Of a DNA stretch of 64,000 nucleotides, positions 1-8,615 are shown in pieces. Under the pieces are notes generated by a model. It did no database searches. It worked only from the letters and a program-made list of their open reading frames with translations, and was not told where the DNA came from. The stretch comes from Nonomuraea rhodomycinica (GTDB taxonomy: Bacteria; Actinomycetota; Actinomycetes; Streptosporangiales; Streptosporangiaceae), in assembly GCF_013363995.1 (NCBI RefSeq), contig NZ_JABWGO010000013.1, positions 186,001 to 250,000 of the forward strand, read 5' to 3'. How positions within the stretch are numbered: the stretch's first letter is position 1; every line of letters starts with the position of its first letter. The position numbers and the translations under genes were made by a program.

Positions 1-860
1 AGGACACGGTACCGGCCGTGGCGGGCGACGAGGCGCGCGGAGAGGCGGGCACCGACGAAGCCGCCGACGGCCGGGAGACCGAAGGCGAGACCGTACTGCC
101 AGGCCGGGAAGTGGTACTGGCCCAGCAGGAGGACGGACAGGAGCGGGAGGGTGGCCATGATCAGGCCGCTGACGGTCACGGAGTTGAAGAACAGACGGCG
201 CAGGACGCGGTCGTGGAGGATGAACCGCCAGCCGTCGAGCAGGTCGGCCGCACGCATCCTGGTGCCCGGGTCGCGAGGTGCCGCGACGTCGCCTCCACGG
301 ATGCGCAGCACTCCGAACGCGGACAGCAGGTAGCTGAGGGCATCCGCCCCGACGGTGATGATCGGGCCGAGCAACCCGATGAGCGCCCCGCCCAGAGGCG
401 GTCCCACCGCGGTCGCCACCCACGCCGTGCCCTCGAACCGGCCGTTCGCGACGAGGAGGTGGTCGCCGCGCACGAGGTGTTTCAGGTACGCCCCGGAGGC
501 GGCGGTGAAGGCGATGCCCGCCGTTCCCGTGACGACCGACACGACGAGCAGCTGGCCGTACGACAGCAGGCCCAGCAGGTACGTGATCGGGACGCTCGCC
601 ATGGCGAGGAAGCGGACCAGGTCCATCGCGATCATCACTGGGCGCTTGGCCCGGTGCTCGACCCAGGGTCCGAGCGGGACGGCGACGATCGCCGCGACCG
701 CGAGTCCGGCGGCTTCGAGGAGCGAGACGGCGAATGCCGGCGATTCCAGGACCTGAACGGCGATGAGCGGGAACGCCCCGAAAGCGATCCACGTGCCGTA
801 CGTGCTGACGGCGTAGGCCGACCACAGCCAGCCGAAGCCGGCCCCCAATCTCACGCGCAC
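1..860 (-). CDS. MFS exporter, C-terminus outside the window
   Basis: The reverse strand encodes the N-terminal 286 residues of a 12-helix major facilitator exporter of the EntS/MFS_3 type; the rest lies left of base 1. It opens MRVRLGAGFGWLWSAYAVS, has successive hydrophobic helices, and an Arg-rich cytoplasmic loop near residue 75 (GPWVEHRAKRPV) as in the A-motif loop between helices 2 and 3. The start is a GTG; AAGGAG (865-870) lies 4 nt upstream, and a second GTG two codons in would give 10-nt spacing. It is divergent from a LysR regulator 124 bp away, which is the usual arrangement for a drug or metabolite exporter and its activator. Substrate cannot be inferred. Confidence 0.85.
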   Translation of the reverse strand, partial: MRVRLGAGFGWLWSAYAVSTYGTWIAFGAFPLIAVQVLESPAFAVSLLEAAGLAVAAIVAVPLGPWVEHRAKRPVMIAMDLVRFLAMASVPITYLLGLLSYGQLLVVSVVTGTAGIAFTAASGAYLKHLVRGDHLLVANGRFEGTAWVATAVGPPLGGALIGLLGPIITVGADALSYLLSAFGVLRIRGGDVAAPRDPGTRMRAADLLDGWRFILHDRVLRRLFFNSVTVSGLIMATLPLLSVLLLGQYHFPAWQYGLAFGLPAVGGFVGARLSARLVARHGRYRV

Positions 861-972
861 GTGACTCCTTAAGCGACAACCGGATGTTTGGCGGGTCGAA
901 TCACACCAGCCGCGAGGCAGCAGAATCAAACAACCGGTTCTCCGCCGGCCACAACGATCGGTTGGGCGTCCT

Positions 973-978
973 TATGCT
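973..978 (+). promoter_or_regulatory. -10 element TATGCT of the LysR gene (leaderless)
   Basis: TATGCT ends 6 nt before the ATG at 985 and there is no Shine-Dalgarno sequence, so the transcript probably begins at the start codon. No good -35 hexamer is visible. AACCGGTT (932-939) in the same divergent gap is a possible part of the LysR binding site. Confidence 0.45.
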
Positions 979-984
979 GAGGCG

Positions 985-1923
985 ATGGACACGGAAGCGG
1001 TGCGAACGTTCGTCCTGGCGGCCGAGGTCGGGCAGTTCCAGCACGCGGCCGACGAGTTGGGCGTGACCCAGCAGGCGATCTCGAAGCGGATCGCCGCCCT
1101 GGAGCGCGAGCTGGAGGTCCGCCTGTTCACCCGGACCGCCCGAGGGGTCGAGCTGACGATCGACGGCCAGGCGTTCCTGCCGCACGCACGGAGCATCGTC
1201 GCGGGTGTCGAGCGCGCCATCACCGCGGTCAGGCCGGACTCACGGGCTCTGCGGATCGACGTCCTCGGGTTCCGGAGCGGGCAGGCCGTCGTCCTCCACG
1301 ACTATTGGCGGTCGCATCCCGAGACCGCCCTCGACGTGGTGACCCTGAAAGCCGCCGATCCGCACGTGGCGGTCGCGGCCATTCGAGCCGGCGATGTCGA
1401 CGCCTCCTTCCGCACCGTCACCGACCCGGCCGCGCTGCCACGCGACCTCGACATGGTTCACGTCATCGACTTCCCGCTGGAGCTCCTCGTGGGGCCGAGG
1501 CATCCGCTCGCCTCCGCGCGAACGCTGACACCATCCCAGTTGCGCCGCCATCGGATCTGGGTGCCGGGTATCGCGCCGAAAAGCGAATGGGCGGACTTCT
1601 ACGACCAGCTCGCCACTGCTTTCGACCTTCGCGTCGACGGGGCGGGCCCGAACTTCGGCGTCGAAGCGCTGCTCGACACCCTCGCGGAGTCCGCGGACGT
1701 GGCCACTCTCGTCGGCTCGCGCGACCGCCTCGTCTGGCCGACGAGCTACGACCTGCGCCGCATCCCGGTCGTGAATCCGACGATCGCGTACCCGCAATCG
1801 CTCATCTTGCCCCGATCGAATCCGCACCCCGGACTTCGGGCGATCATCGACTACTTCCGGAGTCTGGCGACATTGCCTGAGACGGCCTGGCTTCCGTCGT
1901 GGGCGACGCCGCGCCGTCGATGA
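985..1923 (+). CDS. LysR-family transcriptional regulator
   Basis: A 312-residue protein of normal LysR length. Residues 1-60 form the winged helix-turn-helix (FVLAAEVGQFQHAADELGVT followed by QQAISKRIAALE), and the rest is the two-lobed periplasmic-binding-protein-like effector domain. It is transcribed away from the MFS exporter, so it most likely controls that gene and itself in response to a small molecule. The ATG is set by the -10 box just upstream and by the conserved N-terminus of the family. Confidence 0.9.
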   Translation: MDTEAVRTFVLAAEVGQFQHAADELGVTQQAISKRIAALERELEVRLFTRTARGVELTIDGQAFLPHARSIVAGVERAITAVRPDSRALRIDVLGFRSGQAVVLHDYWRSHPETALDVVTLKAADPHVAVAAIRAGDVDASFRTVTDPAALPRDLDMVHVIDFPLELLVGPRHPLASARTLTPSQLRRHRIWVPGIAPKSEWADFYDQLATAFDLRVDGAGPNFGVEALLDTLAESADVATLVGSRDRLVWPTSYDLRRIPVVNPTIAYPQSLILPRSNPHPGLRAIIDYFRSLATLPETAWLPSWATPRRR

Positions 1924-1967
1924 CGGCCGACGGAACAGACGCGGCCGCCTACACCTTCACGCCGGGC

Positions 1968-2516
1968 TCAGGCCAGATCCATGAGCAGCTGGGAATAGAC
2001 GTACATGTCGCGGCGCTCGCCGCCGATCTCCTGCCAGCCGCGCAACAGCCCTTCGCGGACGAAGCCCGCCCGCTCCGCCGCCTTCCACGACGCCGCGTTC
2101 CACGGCTCGACATGCAGCTCCAGCCGCGGAATCCGCAGATGCTCCAAGCCCCATGACGAGATCGTCCGCAACGCCGCACAGGCGATGCCTCTGCCACGGG
2201 CGGAGCCGGCCACCCAGTAACCCACCGAAGCGCGTCCGTGCGGTCCCGGCCACAACCCGATCTGCCCCAGAGCACGATCATTTCCGGCGTCCGCGATCGC
2301 GAACGAATACCCCACCCCGTCGGCGGCCCTGCTCCACTGCCGGCGGATGAAGGCCGCGCCCTCCGTGTCCGAATAGTTCGACGGCACGCTGCTGATCAGC
2401 GGAATGTACGGATCCCCGGCGGCCTCTTCGACCACCGCGAGGTCGTCGAGCCGCCATGGACGAAGGAGAACCCCCTCACGAGCCGGCAACTGCGGGACCA
2501 CGAGCGAAGTGTCCAT
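1968..2516 (-). CDS. GNAT acetyltransferase, RimJ/RimL-like
   Basis: A 182-residue GCN5-related N-acetyltransferase of the RimJ/RimL type, predicted to transfer an acetyl group from acetyl-CoA to an amine. It begins MDTSLVVPQL, followed by LLRPWRLDDL. The acetyl-CoA loop is VGYWVAGSARGRGIACAALR, and the closing helix is WNAASWKAAERAGFVREGLL. An in-frame upstream ATG (2552) would add 12 residues that do not look like family sequence. It ends convergently with the LysR gene, 44 bp apart. Substrate unknown. Confidence 0.88.
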   Translation of the reverse strand: MDTSLVVPQLPAREGVLLRPWRLDDLAVVEEAAGDPYIPLISSVPSNYSDTEGAAFIRRQWSRAADGVGYSFAIADAGNDRALGQIGLWPGPHGRASVGYWVAGSARGRGIACAALRTISSWGLEHLRIPRLELHVEPWNAASWKAAERAGFVREGLLRGWQEIGGERRDMYVYSQLLMDLA

Positions 2517-2559
2517 GCCTGAACGGTACTGGTCATGCCCTGGATGCCTCATGAGCAGT

Positions 2560-3645
2560 TCAGCATTCCGGCTGCGGCAGGCTCCACAGGTGGAGGGTGG
2601 TCCGGTCCTCGGAGATCGAGTACCAGGCGCCCTCCCCCGCCGATCGGGGAGCTCCCGAGATGGGGAAGGGGTAGACGATCCGGCCGCGCACGGTCATCGT
2701 GCGTCGATCGACGAGCCAGTGGCGGGGGTCCCGCGCGGAGGACTCGGTGCCGACCACGGCGAGCTCGTCGTACGGGAACGCCCCCTCGTGGTCCCAGCGG
2801 GCGCGGTCGTCGGCCGCGCCCGAGGGCGGGGGCACGGCTTCGTCGGCGTCCAGACGCCGCAGTTCCGTGCCGTCCTCCGCCCGGTGCAGGTAGAGGGTCC
2901 ACTGTCCCGGGTCCGTGGTCAGGAAGTGCTCCCCGGTCGGGCTCACGGCGAGGAGGACCTCCTCGGCGAACCGCCGGACGGTGAACGTCGCGCCGTCCCA
3001 GTGCCCCCACAGCACGGGCGAGTCCTCCTCACCTTCGGCGACGGTCAGCCCCATGTACGCCGGGTCCGGATGGGGGAAGTGGGCCGAGGCCGACCCCACG
3101 GTCATCGTCTCGGCCCGCGTCAGCACCGTGCCGTCGGCGGGGTCGATGATGAGCCACTCCTCGTTGATGTCGTCCCCCGCGTGGCCGCGGACGTGGGCCC
3201 AGAGGAGCTTGCCGTCCGAGGAGAAGGCCGCCGAGCCGCTGTCCGCGTGGCCGTGGTCGTCGTCGGCGGCGTACTCGGAGAACGAGGCGTGGGCCTCGGC
3301 GCACTCGGCGGCGGACCAGCAACCGTGCCGGAGCTCCCACCGCACGGCGCCGGTCCGATCCACGGCCCGCAACGCGTGAACGCCGGCGAACACGGCGACG
3401 TCACCCGCCGGGGACACCGCCACCGAGCCGTATCGGCGCGGCCAGGGCGCGGGGAAGCGGACCTCCGTTTCCGGCCCGTCCAGGTCGCGTACCACCAGCT
3501 CGGTGTCCCCGCGCTGCACCAGCAGCCTGCGTCCGGACCAGTGCGGCACCAGCGGGGCGTCCGCCGAGGTGGGGTCGAGCGGGACGGCGGCCAGAAGCCG
3601 AGCGGCGAACGGGGCGCAGTCCCCGTTGAGGGCATCTTGCGACAT
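2560..3645 (-). CDS. hypothetical beta-propeller-like protein
   Basis: A 361-residue soluble protein with no signal peptide that I cannot assign to a named family. The sequence is built of short beta-rich segments with recurring W/G and turn motifs (LVPHWSGRRLLVQRG, VAVSPAGDVAVFAGVHAL, FSSDGKLLWAHVRGHAGD, AVSPTGEHFLTTDPGQW), suggesting a WD40- or YncE-like propeller. The start is the ATG of MSQDALNGDC; an earlier in-frame ATG (3750) would run across the start and -10 box of the divergent gene at 3716. Confidence 0.7.
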   Translation of the reverse strand: MSQDALNGDCAPFAARLLAAVPLDPTSADAPLVPHWSGRRLLVQRGDTELVVRDLDGPETEVRFPAPWPRRYGSVAVSPAGDVAVFAGVHALRAVDRTGAVRWELRHGCWSAAECAEAHASFSEYAADDDHGHADSGSAAFSSDGKLLWAHVRGHAGDDINEEWLIIDPADGTVLTRAETMTVGSASAHFPHPDPAYMGLTVAEGEEDSPVLWGHWDGATFTVRRFAEEVLLAVSPTGEHFLTTDPGQWTLYLHRAEDGTELRRLDADEAVPPPSGAADDRARWDHEGAFPYDELAVVGTESSARDPRHWLVDRRTMTVRGRIVYPFPISGAPRSAGEGAWYSISEDRTTLHLWSLPQPEC

Positions 3646-3703
3646 GGTTCCGGCATCGTCGCACATGCGCCGGTGCGGCCACATCCGTGCCGTCCGGCGA
3701 GCG

Positions 3704-3709
3704 TAGGCT
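3704..3709 (+). promoter_or_regulatory. -10 element TAGGCT, leaderless
   Basis: TAGGCT ends 6 nt before the GTG at 3716, and no ribosome-binding site is present. This supports leaderless initiation at that GTG. Confidence 0.45.
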
Positions 3710-3715
3710 TCTCCG

Positions 3716-4342
3716 GTGAACACCCCAAGGGCCTCTTGGCGCAACACCACGCACGACTGGGCGAGCGGCGTGGACGCCGAGCACCTCTCGCAGATCCGGC
3801 GGAACCCGGCCGTTCTCGCGCCAGGCGGCGTCCGTCATCTGGTCCTCGAGGTCCTCGCCTACGCGGCCGACGAAGCGGAGAGCGGCGGCGGCGGGCGTTG
3901 CGTGGTCATCCTCCACCCCGACGGCTCTATGTCCGTGGCGGACGACGGGCGAGGCACCGACACCCGCGTCGACGATCAGGGGCAAGTCGTGAAAAAGCCG
4001 GTCATGGCGTCGAAAGACCTGCGCTTCTTCGACAACTCTGACGCCCCGCTGCTGCCCGACGGTCATCCGCGCCGAGGCATGTCCGTCGTCGCGGCGTTCA
4101 GCGTCTGGCTCGTCCACACCAACCGTCGCCGAGGCGGGGCCTGGACCCAGCGCTACGAGCACGGTGTTCCCGTGACCGGTCTGACGCCGATCAGCGATGA
4201 CGGCACCACGGGGACGACCGTCCACTTCCTCCCCGACGGGCACCTCGGTGAGCCGGGCGAGGGGCTGGCGGGCGAACTGGTCGGGTTCGCCGGCCAGTGG
4301 GGCATGTTGTCGGTCGAGGTGGACGACCGCCGCAGCCGCTGA
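3716..4342 (+). CDS. stand-alone GyrB/ParE-type GHKL ATPase domain
   Basis: A 208-residue protein matching only the N-terminal ATP-binding (GHKL) domain of gyrase B; the transducer, TOPRIM and C-terminal parts are absent. It has the N-box helix (LVLEVLAYAADEAESGGGG, with Glu/Asp in the positions that activate water and bind Mg), the G1 box DDGRGTDTR, and the lid-side sequence RRGMSVVAAFSVWLVHTNRR resembling GyrB GLHGVG...VNALS. The tail TTGTTVHFLPDGH corresponds to the GyrB GTxxxFxPD segment. The conserved Asn of the N-box appears to be Ala or Asp here, so ATPase activity is not certain. Short GyrB-like proteins occur in actinomycetes; their role is not known to me. Confidence 0.75.
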   Translation: MNTPRASWRNTTHDWASGVDAEHLSQIRRNPAVLAPGGVRHLVLEVLAYAADEAESGGGGRCVVILHPDGSMSVADDGRGTDTRVDDQGQVVKKPVMASKDLRFFDNSDAPLLPDGHPRRGMSVVAAFSVWLVHTNRRRGGAWTQRYEHGVPVTGLTPISDDGTTGTTVHFLPDGHLGEPGEGLAGELVGFAGQWGMLSVEVDDRRSR

Positions 4343-4375
4343 CGGGCGGAGCGCGGAGGGGCCGGGCCGCGTGGC

Positions 4376-4867
4376 CTATGTCCGCTTGAGGCGCTGGAGG
4401 CCCTTGCCGGGGCGCCACAGGTCGATGACCATGACGGATCCCTCGATGTGCGTCAGCACGACCTCGCGGATGTCCGCCCGGAAGAAGTGGGAGTCGGGGA
4501 AGGCGTCGGGACCGTGGCCGCGCGCGGCCAGCATCGGCGCGATCCGGTCGCGGTCGGTGACCTCGACCGCGCACCCGGACAGCTTCGTGTCACCCGGCGA
4601 GGGGGCGGAGTCGCCGGCGCCCAGGAGGACCGGAGGCCCGTGCAGCGCGAAGCGGGGATCACGCCGCAGGTCGCGGGCCTTCAAGGCGCCAGGCATCGAT
4701 CCGAACCACAGGTCGTCGCCGACGATGTACGCCTCGATGCCGCTGACCCGCGGCGAGCCGTCCCTGCGCAGGGTCGCGATGGTCTTGTGCTTGTGCGACT
4801 CGAACGACTCCCGGACCCGGGCGGCGAACTCCGGCTCCGCCTCGGTGACTTCACGCCAGTTGGCCAT
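4376..4867 (-). CDS. pyridoxamine-phosphate-oxidase-fold (split-barrel) protein
   Basis: A 163-residue member of the FMN/F420-binding split beta-barrel superfamily. Its core is the segment KTIATLRRDGSPRVSG followed by the strand DDLWFGSMPGALKARDLRRD, which matches the family pattern of barrel strands and phosphate-contacting Arg/Lys residues. The ATG at 4867 follows GGGAG with 5-nt spacing; a GTG/ATG 15 nt further out lacks such a site. Flavin versus F420 use cannot be told from the sequence. The gene stands alone between convergent neighbours. Confidence 0.85.
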   Translation of the reverse strand: MANWREVTEAEPEFAARVRESFESHKHKTIATLRRDGSPRVSGIEAYIVGDDLWFGSMPGALKARDLRRDPRFALHGPPVLLGAGDSAPSPGDTKLSGCAVEVTDRDRIAPMLAARGHGPDAFPDSHFFRADIREVVLTHIEGSVMVIDLWRPGKGLQRLKRT

Positions 4868-4986
4868 GCGATCTCCCACCATGACGATCTCGGACGACGA
4901 CGGCCCAGCGTGTCATACGGCACCGACAAAGACGGTCTGGTCGATCCCCCGCCGTCCACGATCGCCGACAGGCGGGATTCGGACGT

Positions 4987-6312
4987 TCAGCCGAGCTCGG
5001 CCGGGTCGATGGCGCCCGCCACGGCTCGGTACCCGGCGTCGTTGAGGTGAAGGTGATCGCCTGAGTCGTAGGCGGGATCGAGCCGGTCGCCGTCGGCGGG
5101 CGAGGCGGTGACGCGGTCGAGATCCACCACCGCGTCGAACGCGGCAGAGGCACGGATCCAGGCGTTGACGGCCTCGCGCTTGGCCTCACTGCGGTCGGTG
5201 TAGTACGCCGATCCCTTGACCGGCATCATCGTCGCGCCGATCACCCGCAGGCCCTCGGCGTGGGCCATCCGGATCAGTTCGCCCAGCCCCGCGATGACCT
5301 GACCGGCGGAGACGTCGGGATAGGGGGCGAAGATCGGGGAGGGAGGCGCCGCCGCCAGTTCGCCGATGCCGATGTCGTTGACGCCGGCCAGGATGACGAC
5401 GGTGCGCACGCCGGGCTGGCCGAGGACGTCCCGGCGGAAGCGGGCGGTGGCCTTCTCCCCGAACCACGCCGAGTCGACGGTGACGCGGTTTCCGGCGATG
5501 CCCTGGTTCAGCACGGCGCGGGGCGTGCCGGTGGCGGCCAGGAGTTCGGCGAGTTCGTCGGGGTAGCGGTTGTCGGCGTCGGCGCTGCTGCCGGCTCCGT
5601 CTGTGAGGGAGTCGCCGAAGGTGACCACGCCGCCGTGGCGCGCCGTGGGGATCACGTCCACTCCGGTGAGGTAGTACCAGGACTGCGTGGTGTCGGTGAA
5701 GGCGGCGGCGCCGACGTCGGCTGCGTGGTCGCCGGCGGCCCGGTACGTGGTGGCGAGGGCTTGCGCGTGGTAGGTGGCCGGACCGGTCGGCTGGTTCGCG
5801 AAGAACGTGATGGTGAGCGAGTCCAGGGCGGCCGGCCGCAGCGGCACCGGGTCGGTGGCGAGGTCGGCCCCGGCCGGGACGGTGAAGGCGCGCTTGCCGC
5901 GGACGGTCAGCCGGCGCAGCGATCCGGGTTCGACGGCGGCTCCGAGGGCGGTGCGGGCGAGGGTGGCGTGGTCGATGGTGAGCGGGGTCGTGCCGTAGCG
6001 GTTGGACAGCCGGATCCGGGCGGCTTTCCCGCCGACGCTGATCCGGACGATCTGGCGCACGGTCTGGCGGGTGAAGCCCTGCTGTGACCAGTTGGGGGCG
6101 AAGCTGACGCCGGGGCGCTGTGGCGCGGCGGTCCAGGTCGCGCTCCAGCCGGGACCGGCGGTGTCCGGGAGCTGCCGGGCGGTGTCCGGGAGCTGCCGGG
6201 CGGTGTCCGGGAGCTGCCGGGCGGTGTCCGGATATGCGGCGGCGGCGCCGGTCAACAGGGCACAGACGGTGATGGCCGCGACGGTCAGCAGCCGTCGCGT
6301 CGCGGAGGACAT
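4987..6312 (-). CDS. secreted SGNH/GDSL-type esterase
   Basis: A 441-residue secreted hydrolase. After a signal peptide (about residues 1-27, ending AAAYPDTA) comes a heptapeptide repeat PDTARQL x3 plus a partial copy, then a galactose-binding-like beta domain (about 60-205). The SGNH catalytic domain follows, with block I FGDSLTDG (Ser nucleophile), block II GIAGNRV, block III AGVNDIG and block V DHLHLND (Asp/His). These support a lipase, esterase or carbohydrate esterase function outside the cell. GGGGAG precedes the ATG. It is the last gene of a three-gene operon behind the SnoaL-like protein (23-bp gap). Confidence 0.92.
   Translation of the reverse strand: MSSATRRLLTVAAITVCALLTGAAAAYPDTARQLPDTARQLPDTARQLPDTAGPGWSATWTAAPQRPGVSFAPNWSQQGFTRQTVRQIVRISVGGKAARIRLSNRYGTTPLTIDHATLARTALGAAVEPGSLRRLTVRGKRAFTVPAGADLATDPVPLRPAALDSLTITFFANQPTGPATYHAQALATTYRAAGDHAADVGAAAFTDTTQSWYYLTGVDVIPTARHGGVVTFGDSLTDGAGSSADADNRYPDELAELLAATGTPRAVLNQGIAGNRVTVDSAWFGEKATARFRRDVLGQPGVRTVVILAGVNDIGIGELAAAPPSPIFAPYPDVSAGQVIAGLGELIRMAHAEGLRVIGATMMPVKGSAYYTDRSEAKREAVNAWIRASAAFDAVVDLDRVTASPADGDRLDPAYDSGDHLHLNDAGYRAVAGAIDPAELG
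6160..6231 (-). repeat. 21-bp in-frame tandem repeat (3.4 copies)
   Basis: Three full 21-bp units and a partial fourth encode PDTARQL heptads right after the signal peptide of the SGNH esterase. The units are essentially identical at DNA level, which points to recent expansion. Confidence 0.9.
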
Positions 6313-6335
6313 GATGGTTCTCCCCGGGTGGCGGG

Positions 6336-6695
6336 TCAGTTGGCGGCGTCGAAGAAGGCGTACAGGTGGCGGATGCGCCCGTCGGCGAAGACGGCGACGT
6401 CGGAGCCGGTCGCGGCGGGGGCGGCGACCTCGGGATCGCCGAACCGCCAGAAGAGGCGAGCCTGATGGTGGTGCACGTCCACCGGGGCGGTCAGGCTGAA
6501 GCGGAAACCGGGTGGAACACGCCGCTGCAGGGTGGCGAACGCCGCATCCAGCGCGTCGTGTCCTTCGACGGCGATCTCCGGGTCGGTGTAGGTGCAGTCG
6601 GGGGTGAGGATCTCCTCGATGGTGGCGCGTCGCCGGACGGCGTCGGTGTCGTTGACGGCGTCGATGAACCGGTGGATGAGGTCGGTGTAGTTCAT
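6336..6695 (-). CDS. SnoaL-like/NTF2-fold protein
   Basis: A 119-residue alpha+beta-cone (NTF2/SnoaL) protein. It opens with the typical helix YTDLIHRFIDAVNDTD, followed by TIEEILTPDCTYTDPEIAVEGHDALDAAF, and ends with the beta strands ARLFWRFGDPE and GRIRHLYAFFD. Such proteins bind or isomerise small hydrophobic molecules, or act as epoxide hydrolases or cyclases; no catalytic residue set is diagnostic here. It lies 13 bp after the MDR reductase and 23 bp before the esterase, so the three are probably one transcript. Confidence 0.85.
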   Translation of the reverse strand: MNYTDLIHRFIDAVNDTDAVRRRATIEEILTPDCTYTDPEIAVEGHDALDAAFATLQRRVPPGFRFSLTAPVDVHHHQARLFWRFGDPEVAAPAATGSDVAVFADGRIRHLYAFFDAAN

Positions 6696-6708
6696 GGGTT
6701 TCTCCTGG

Positions 6709-7707
6709 TCAGTGCTGGACGGTGACGACGATCTTGCCGACCTGGGCGTTGGACTCCATGTAGCGGTGGGCCTCGGCGATGTCGGCCAGGTCGAAGGTGC
6801 GGTCGATCACCGGGGCGAGCGCTCCGGCGCGCAGGCCGTCGGTGATGAAGGTCTCGGCCCGGCGAACCCGTTCCTCATCGGCGAACAGGTGGAAGACGGC
6901 GTAGCCGTAGACGTTGATCGGCCACCACATCGGCAGCGGGGTGGGCCGCCCGTCCAGTGAGCCGTAGACGATCAGCATGCCGTCCGGGGCCACGGCCCGT
7001 GCCAGGTCGGGCAGGCCGGGCCCGGCGACGCCGTCGAGGATCAGCCGCGCGCCTCGCTCCCCGGTGAGGGCGTGCACCTGCCTCGCCACGTCACCGTCGT
7101 CGGCGGCGATCACGTGGGCGGCGCCCGCGGCCAGGAGCCGGTCGGTCTTGGCGCCGGTCCTGGTCACCGCGATGGGCCTGGCGCCCAGATGGGCGGCGAT
7201 CTGGACGGCTGCCAGGCCGACGCTGCTGGAGGCGGCCGTGACGACCACATCGTCGCCGGGACGCAGTCCGCCGACCTCGACCAGCGCGCCGTAGGAGGTG
7301 AACGCGGGCACCCAGATGGCCGCGCCGGTCACGGCGTCCATGTGCTCCGGACGGCGGATCAGCCGCTCGGCCGCCACGACGACGCGCTCGGCCTGGACGC
7401 CGTGGACGGACATCCCCTCGTCGTTCGGCTTGGCCACGATGCTGACCGCGTCTCCGGTGGCGTAACCGGTCACGTCGCGTCCGACGGCCTCCACCACGCC
7501 GGCGGCCTCGGTTCCCAGGCGCGAGCCGGGAAGCACCGCGTCGTAGTAGTACCGGCCGGTGCGCAGGAACACCTCGCCCCGGTTGAGCCCGAACGCGTCG
7601 ATGCGCACCCGCACCTGGCCGGGGCCGGGTTCACCGATCTCCACGTCGGAGAGATAGAGCACCTCGGGACCGCCGAGCTCGTCGAACAGGACCGTCCTGG
7701 CCTTCAT
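6709..7707 (-). CDS. zinc-independent MDR oxidoreductase, quinone-reductase type
   Basis: A 332-residue medium-chain dehydrogenase/reductase resembling NADPH:quinone oxidoreductase. It has the N-terminal GroES-like domain (GPGQVRVRIDAFGLNRGEVFLRTG) without structural-zinc cysteines. The Rossmann domain has the nucleotide loop VVVTAASSSVGLAAVQIA and then ARPIAVTRTGAKTDRL, where Arg/Thr favour NADPH. It is the first gene of the operon and faces the TetR gene across an operator palindrome. The ATG at 7707 is preferred over the adjacent GTG at 7710. Confidence 0.9.
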   Translation of the reverse strand: MKARTVLFDELGGPEVLYLSDVEIGEPGPGQVRVRIDAFGLNRGEVFLRTGRYYYDAVLPGSRLGTEAAGVVEAVGRDVTGYATGDAVSIVAKPNDEGMSVHGVQAERVVVAAERLIRRPEHMDAVTGAAIWVPAFTSYGALVEVGGLRPGDDVVVTAASSSVGLAAVQIAAHLGARPIAVTRTGAKTDRLLAAGAAHVIAADDGDVARQVHALTGERGARLILDGVAGPGLPDLARAVAPDGMLIVYGSLDGRPTPLPMWWPINVYGYAVFHLFADEERVRRAETFITDGLRAGALAPVIDRTFDLADIAEAHRYMESNAQVGKIVVTVQH

Positions 7708-7740
7708 CACGGACTTCTCTCTGCCGCACGGATGATGATG

Positions 7741-7763
7741 CGCCGTTCTAACTCAGAACGGCG
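7741..7763. promoter_or_regulatory. TetR operator candidate, perfect inverted repeat
   Basis: CGCCGTTCT and AGAACGGCG are exact inverse complements separated by 5 nt, in the 105-bp gap between the MDR reductase operon and the divergent TetR gene. The location fits autorepression and operon control by that TetR protein. Confidence 0.7.
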
Positions 7764-7799
7764 TTCAGACTTTGTGCGCCGTACTCTAACGTAGCGGTG

Positions 7800-7805
7800 T
7801 AAGCT
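7800..7805 (+). promoter_or_regulatory. -10 element TAAGCT, leaderless
   Basis: TAAGCT ends 7 nt before the GTG at 7813, with no Shine-Dalgarno sequence; the TetR mRNA is probably leaderless. Confidence 0.45.
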
Positions 7806-7812
7806 GTCAAGC

Positions 7813-8559
7813 GTGCAAGAGCAGACAGCGGGCCGCCGGGCACGGTTGCGGGCGCAGACCACCGCGGAGATCAAAGCCATCGCGCTCAAGCACCTCAGTG
7901 AGGGCGGCCCCGACGCCGTCTCGCTGCGGGCGATCGGCCGCGAGATGGGCATGAGCGGCAGCGCCATCTACAGCTACTTCGACACCCGCGACGCGTTGAT
8001 CACCACCTTGATCAACGACATCTACACGTCGCTGCTGGACCAGGTGGAGAGCGCCCGCGACGCCGTCCCCCCTGACGACATCGCCGGCCGTATCGTGGCC
8101 TGGGGGCAGGCCGTACGCCTCTGGTCGCTGTCCAACCCCCAAGGCTTCCGGCTCATCTACGGCGATCCGGTCGCCGGCTACCACGCGCCCACCGGAGGAC
8201 CGGCCCCCGAGGCCGCCAAACGCGCCTGCCTGGGGCTCACCGAACTGGCCGCCGCCGCCTGGCCGCGAGCGAAGGCCACCCAGGCGTTCATCGAGCACCA
8301 GTGGTCGGACTTCTCGCCGGGACTGGCCGACACGGTCCGCGAGCACTTCCCGGACCTGCCCCCGGCCGCCGTCGCCCTCGCGCTGCGCATGTGGGGCCGC
8401 ATGCACGGCCTGATCGCCCTGGAGGTCTACGGCCATCTCGGCACGCAGACCGGCGATCCCGCCAAGCTCTACCACGCTGAGCTGCTCGACCTGCTCAGAT
8501 CCCTAGGGCTCCAGGTGGAGCACGTGCGCCACCCGGGGACGCCGCGAGCCTCGGCCTGA
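7813..8559 (+). CDS. TetR-family regulator with TetR_C_33-like domain
   Basis: A 248-residue TetR repressor. The helix-turn-helix lies at about residues 28-60 (GPDAVSLRAIGREMGMSGSA then IYSYFDTRDALITTLI). The C-terminal helical ligand-binding domain includes SNPQGFRLIYGDPVAGYHAP, a segment seen in the actinobacterial TetR_C_33 type. It is divergent from the MDR/SnoaL/SGNH operon and very likely represses it, being released by a metabolite related to the reductase substrate (inference). Confidence 0.92.
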   Translation: MQEQTAGRRARLRAQTTAEIKAIALKHLSEGGPDAVSLRAIGREMGMSGSAIYSYFDTRDALITTLINDIYTSLLDQVESARDAVPPDDIAGRIVAWGQAVRLWSLSNPQGFRLIYGDPVAGYHAPTGGPAPEAAKRACLGLTELAAAAWPRAKATQAFIEHQWSDFSPGLADTVREHFPDLPPAAVALALRMWGRMHGLIALEVYGHLGTQTGDPAKLYHAELLDLLRSLGLQVEHVRHPGTPRASA

Positions 8560-8615
8560 GCCGTTGGGCGACGTACCGCAGAAGAAGATGGCCGACGGCG
8601 ACGGCAAGATGCCGG

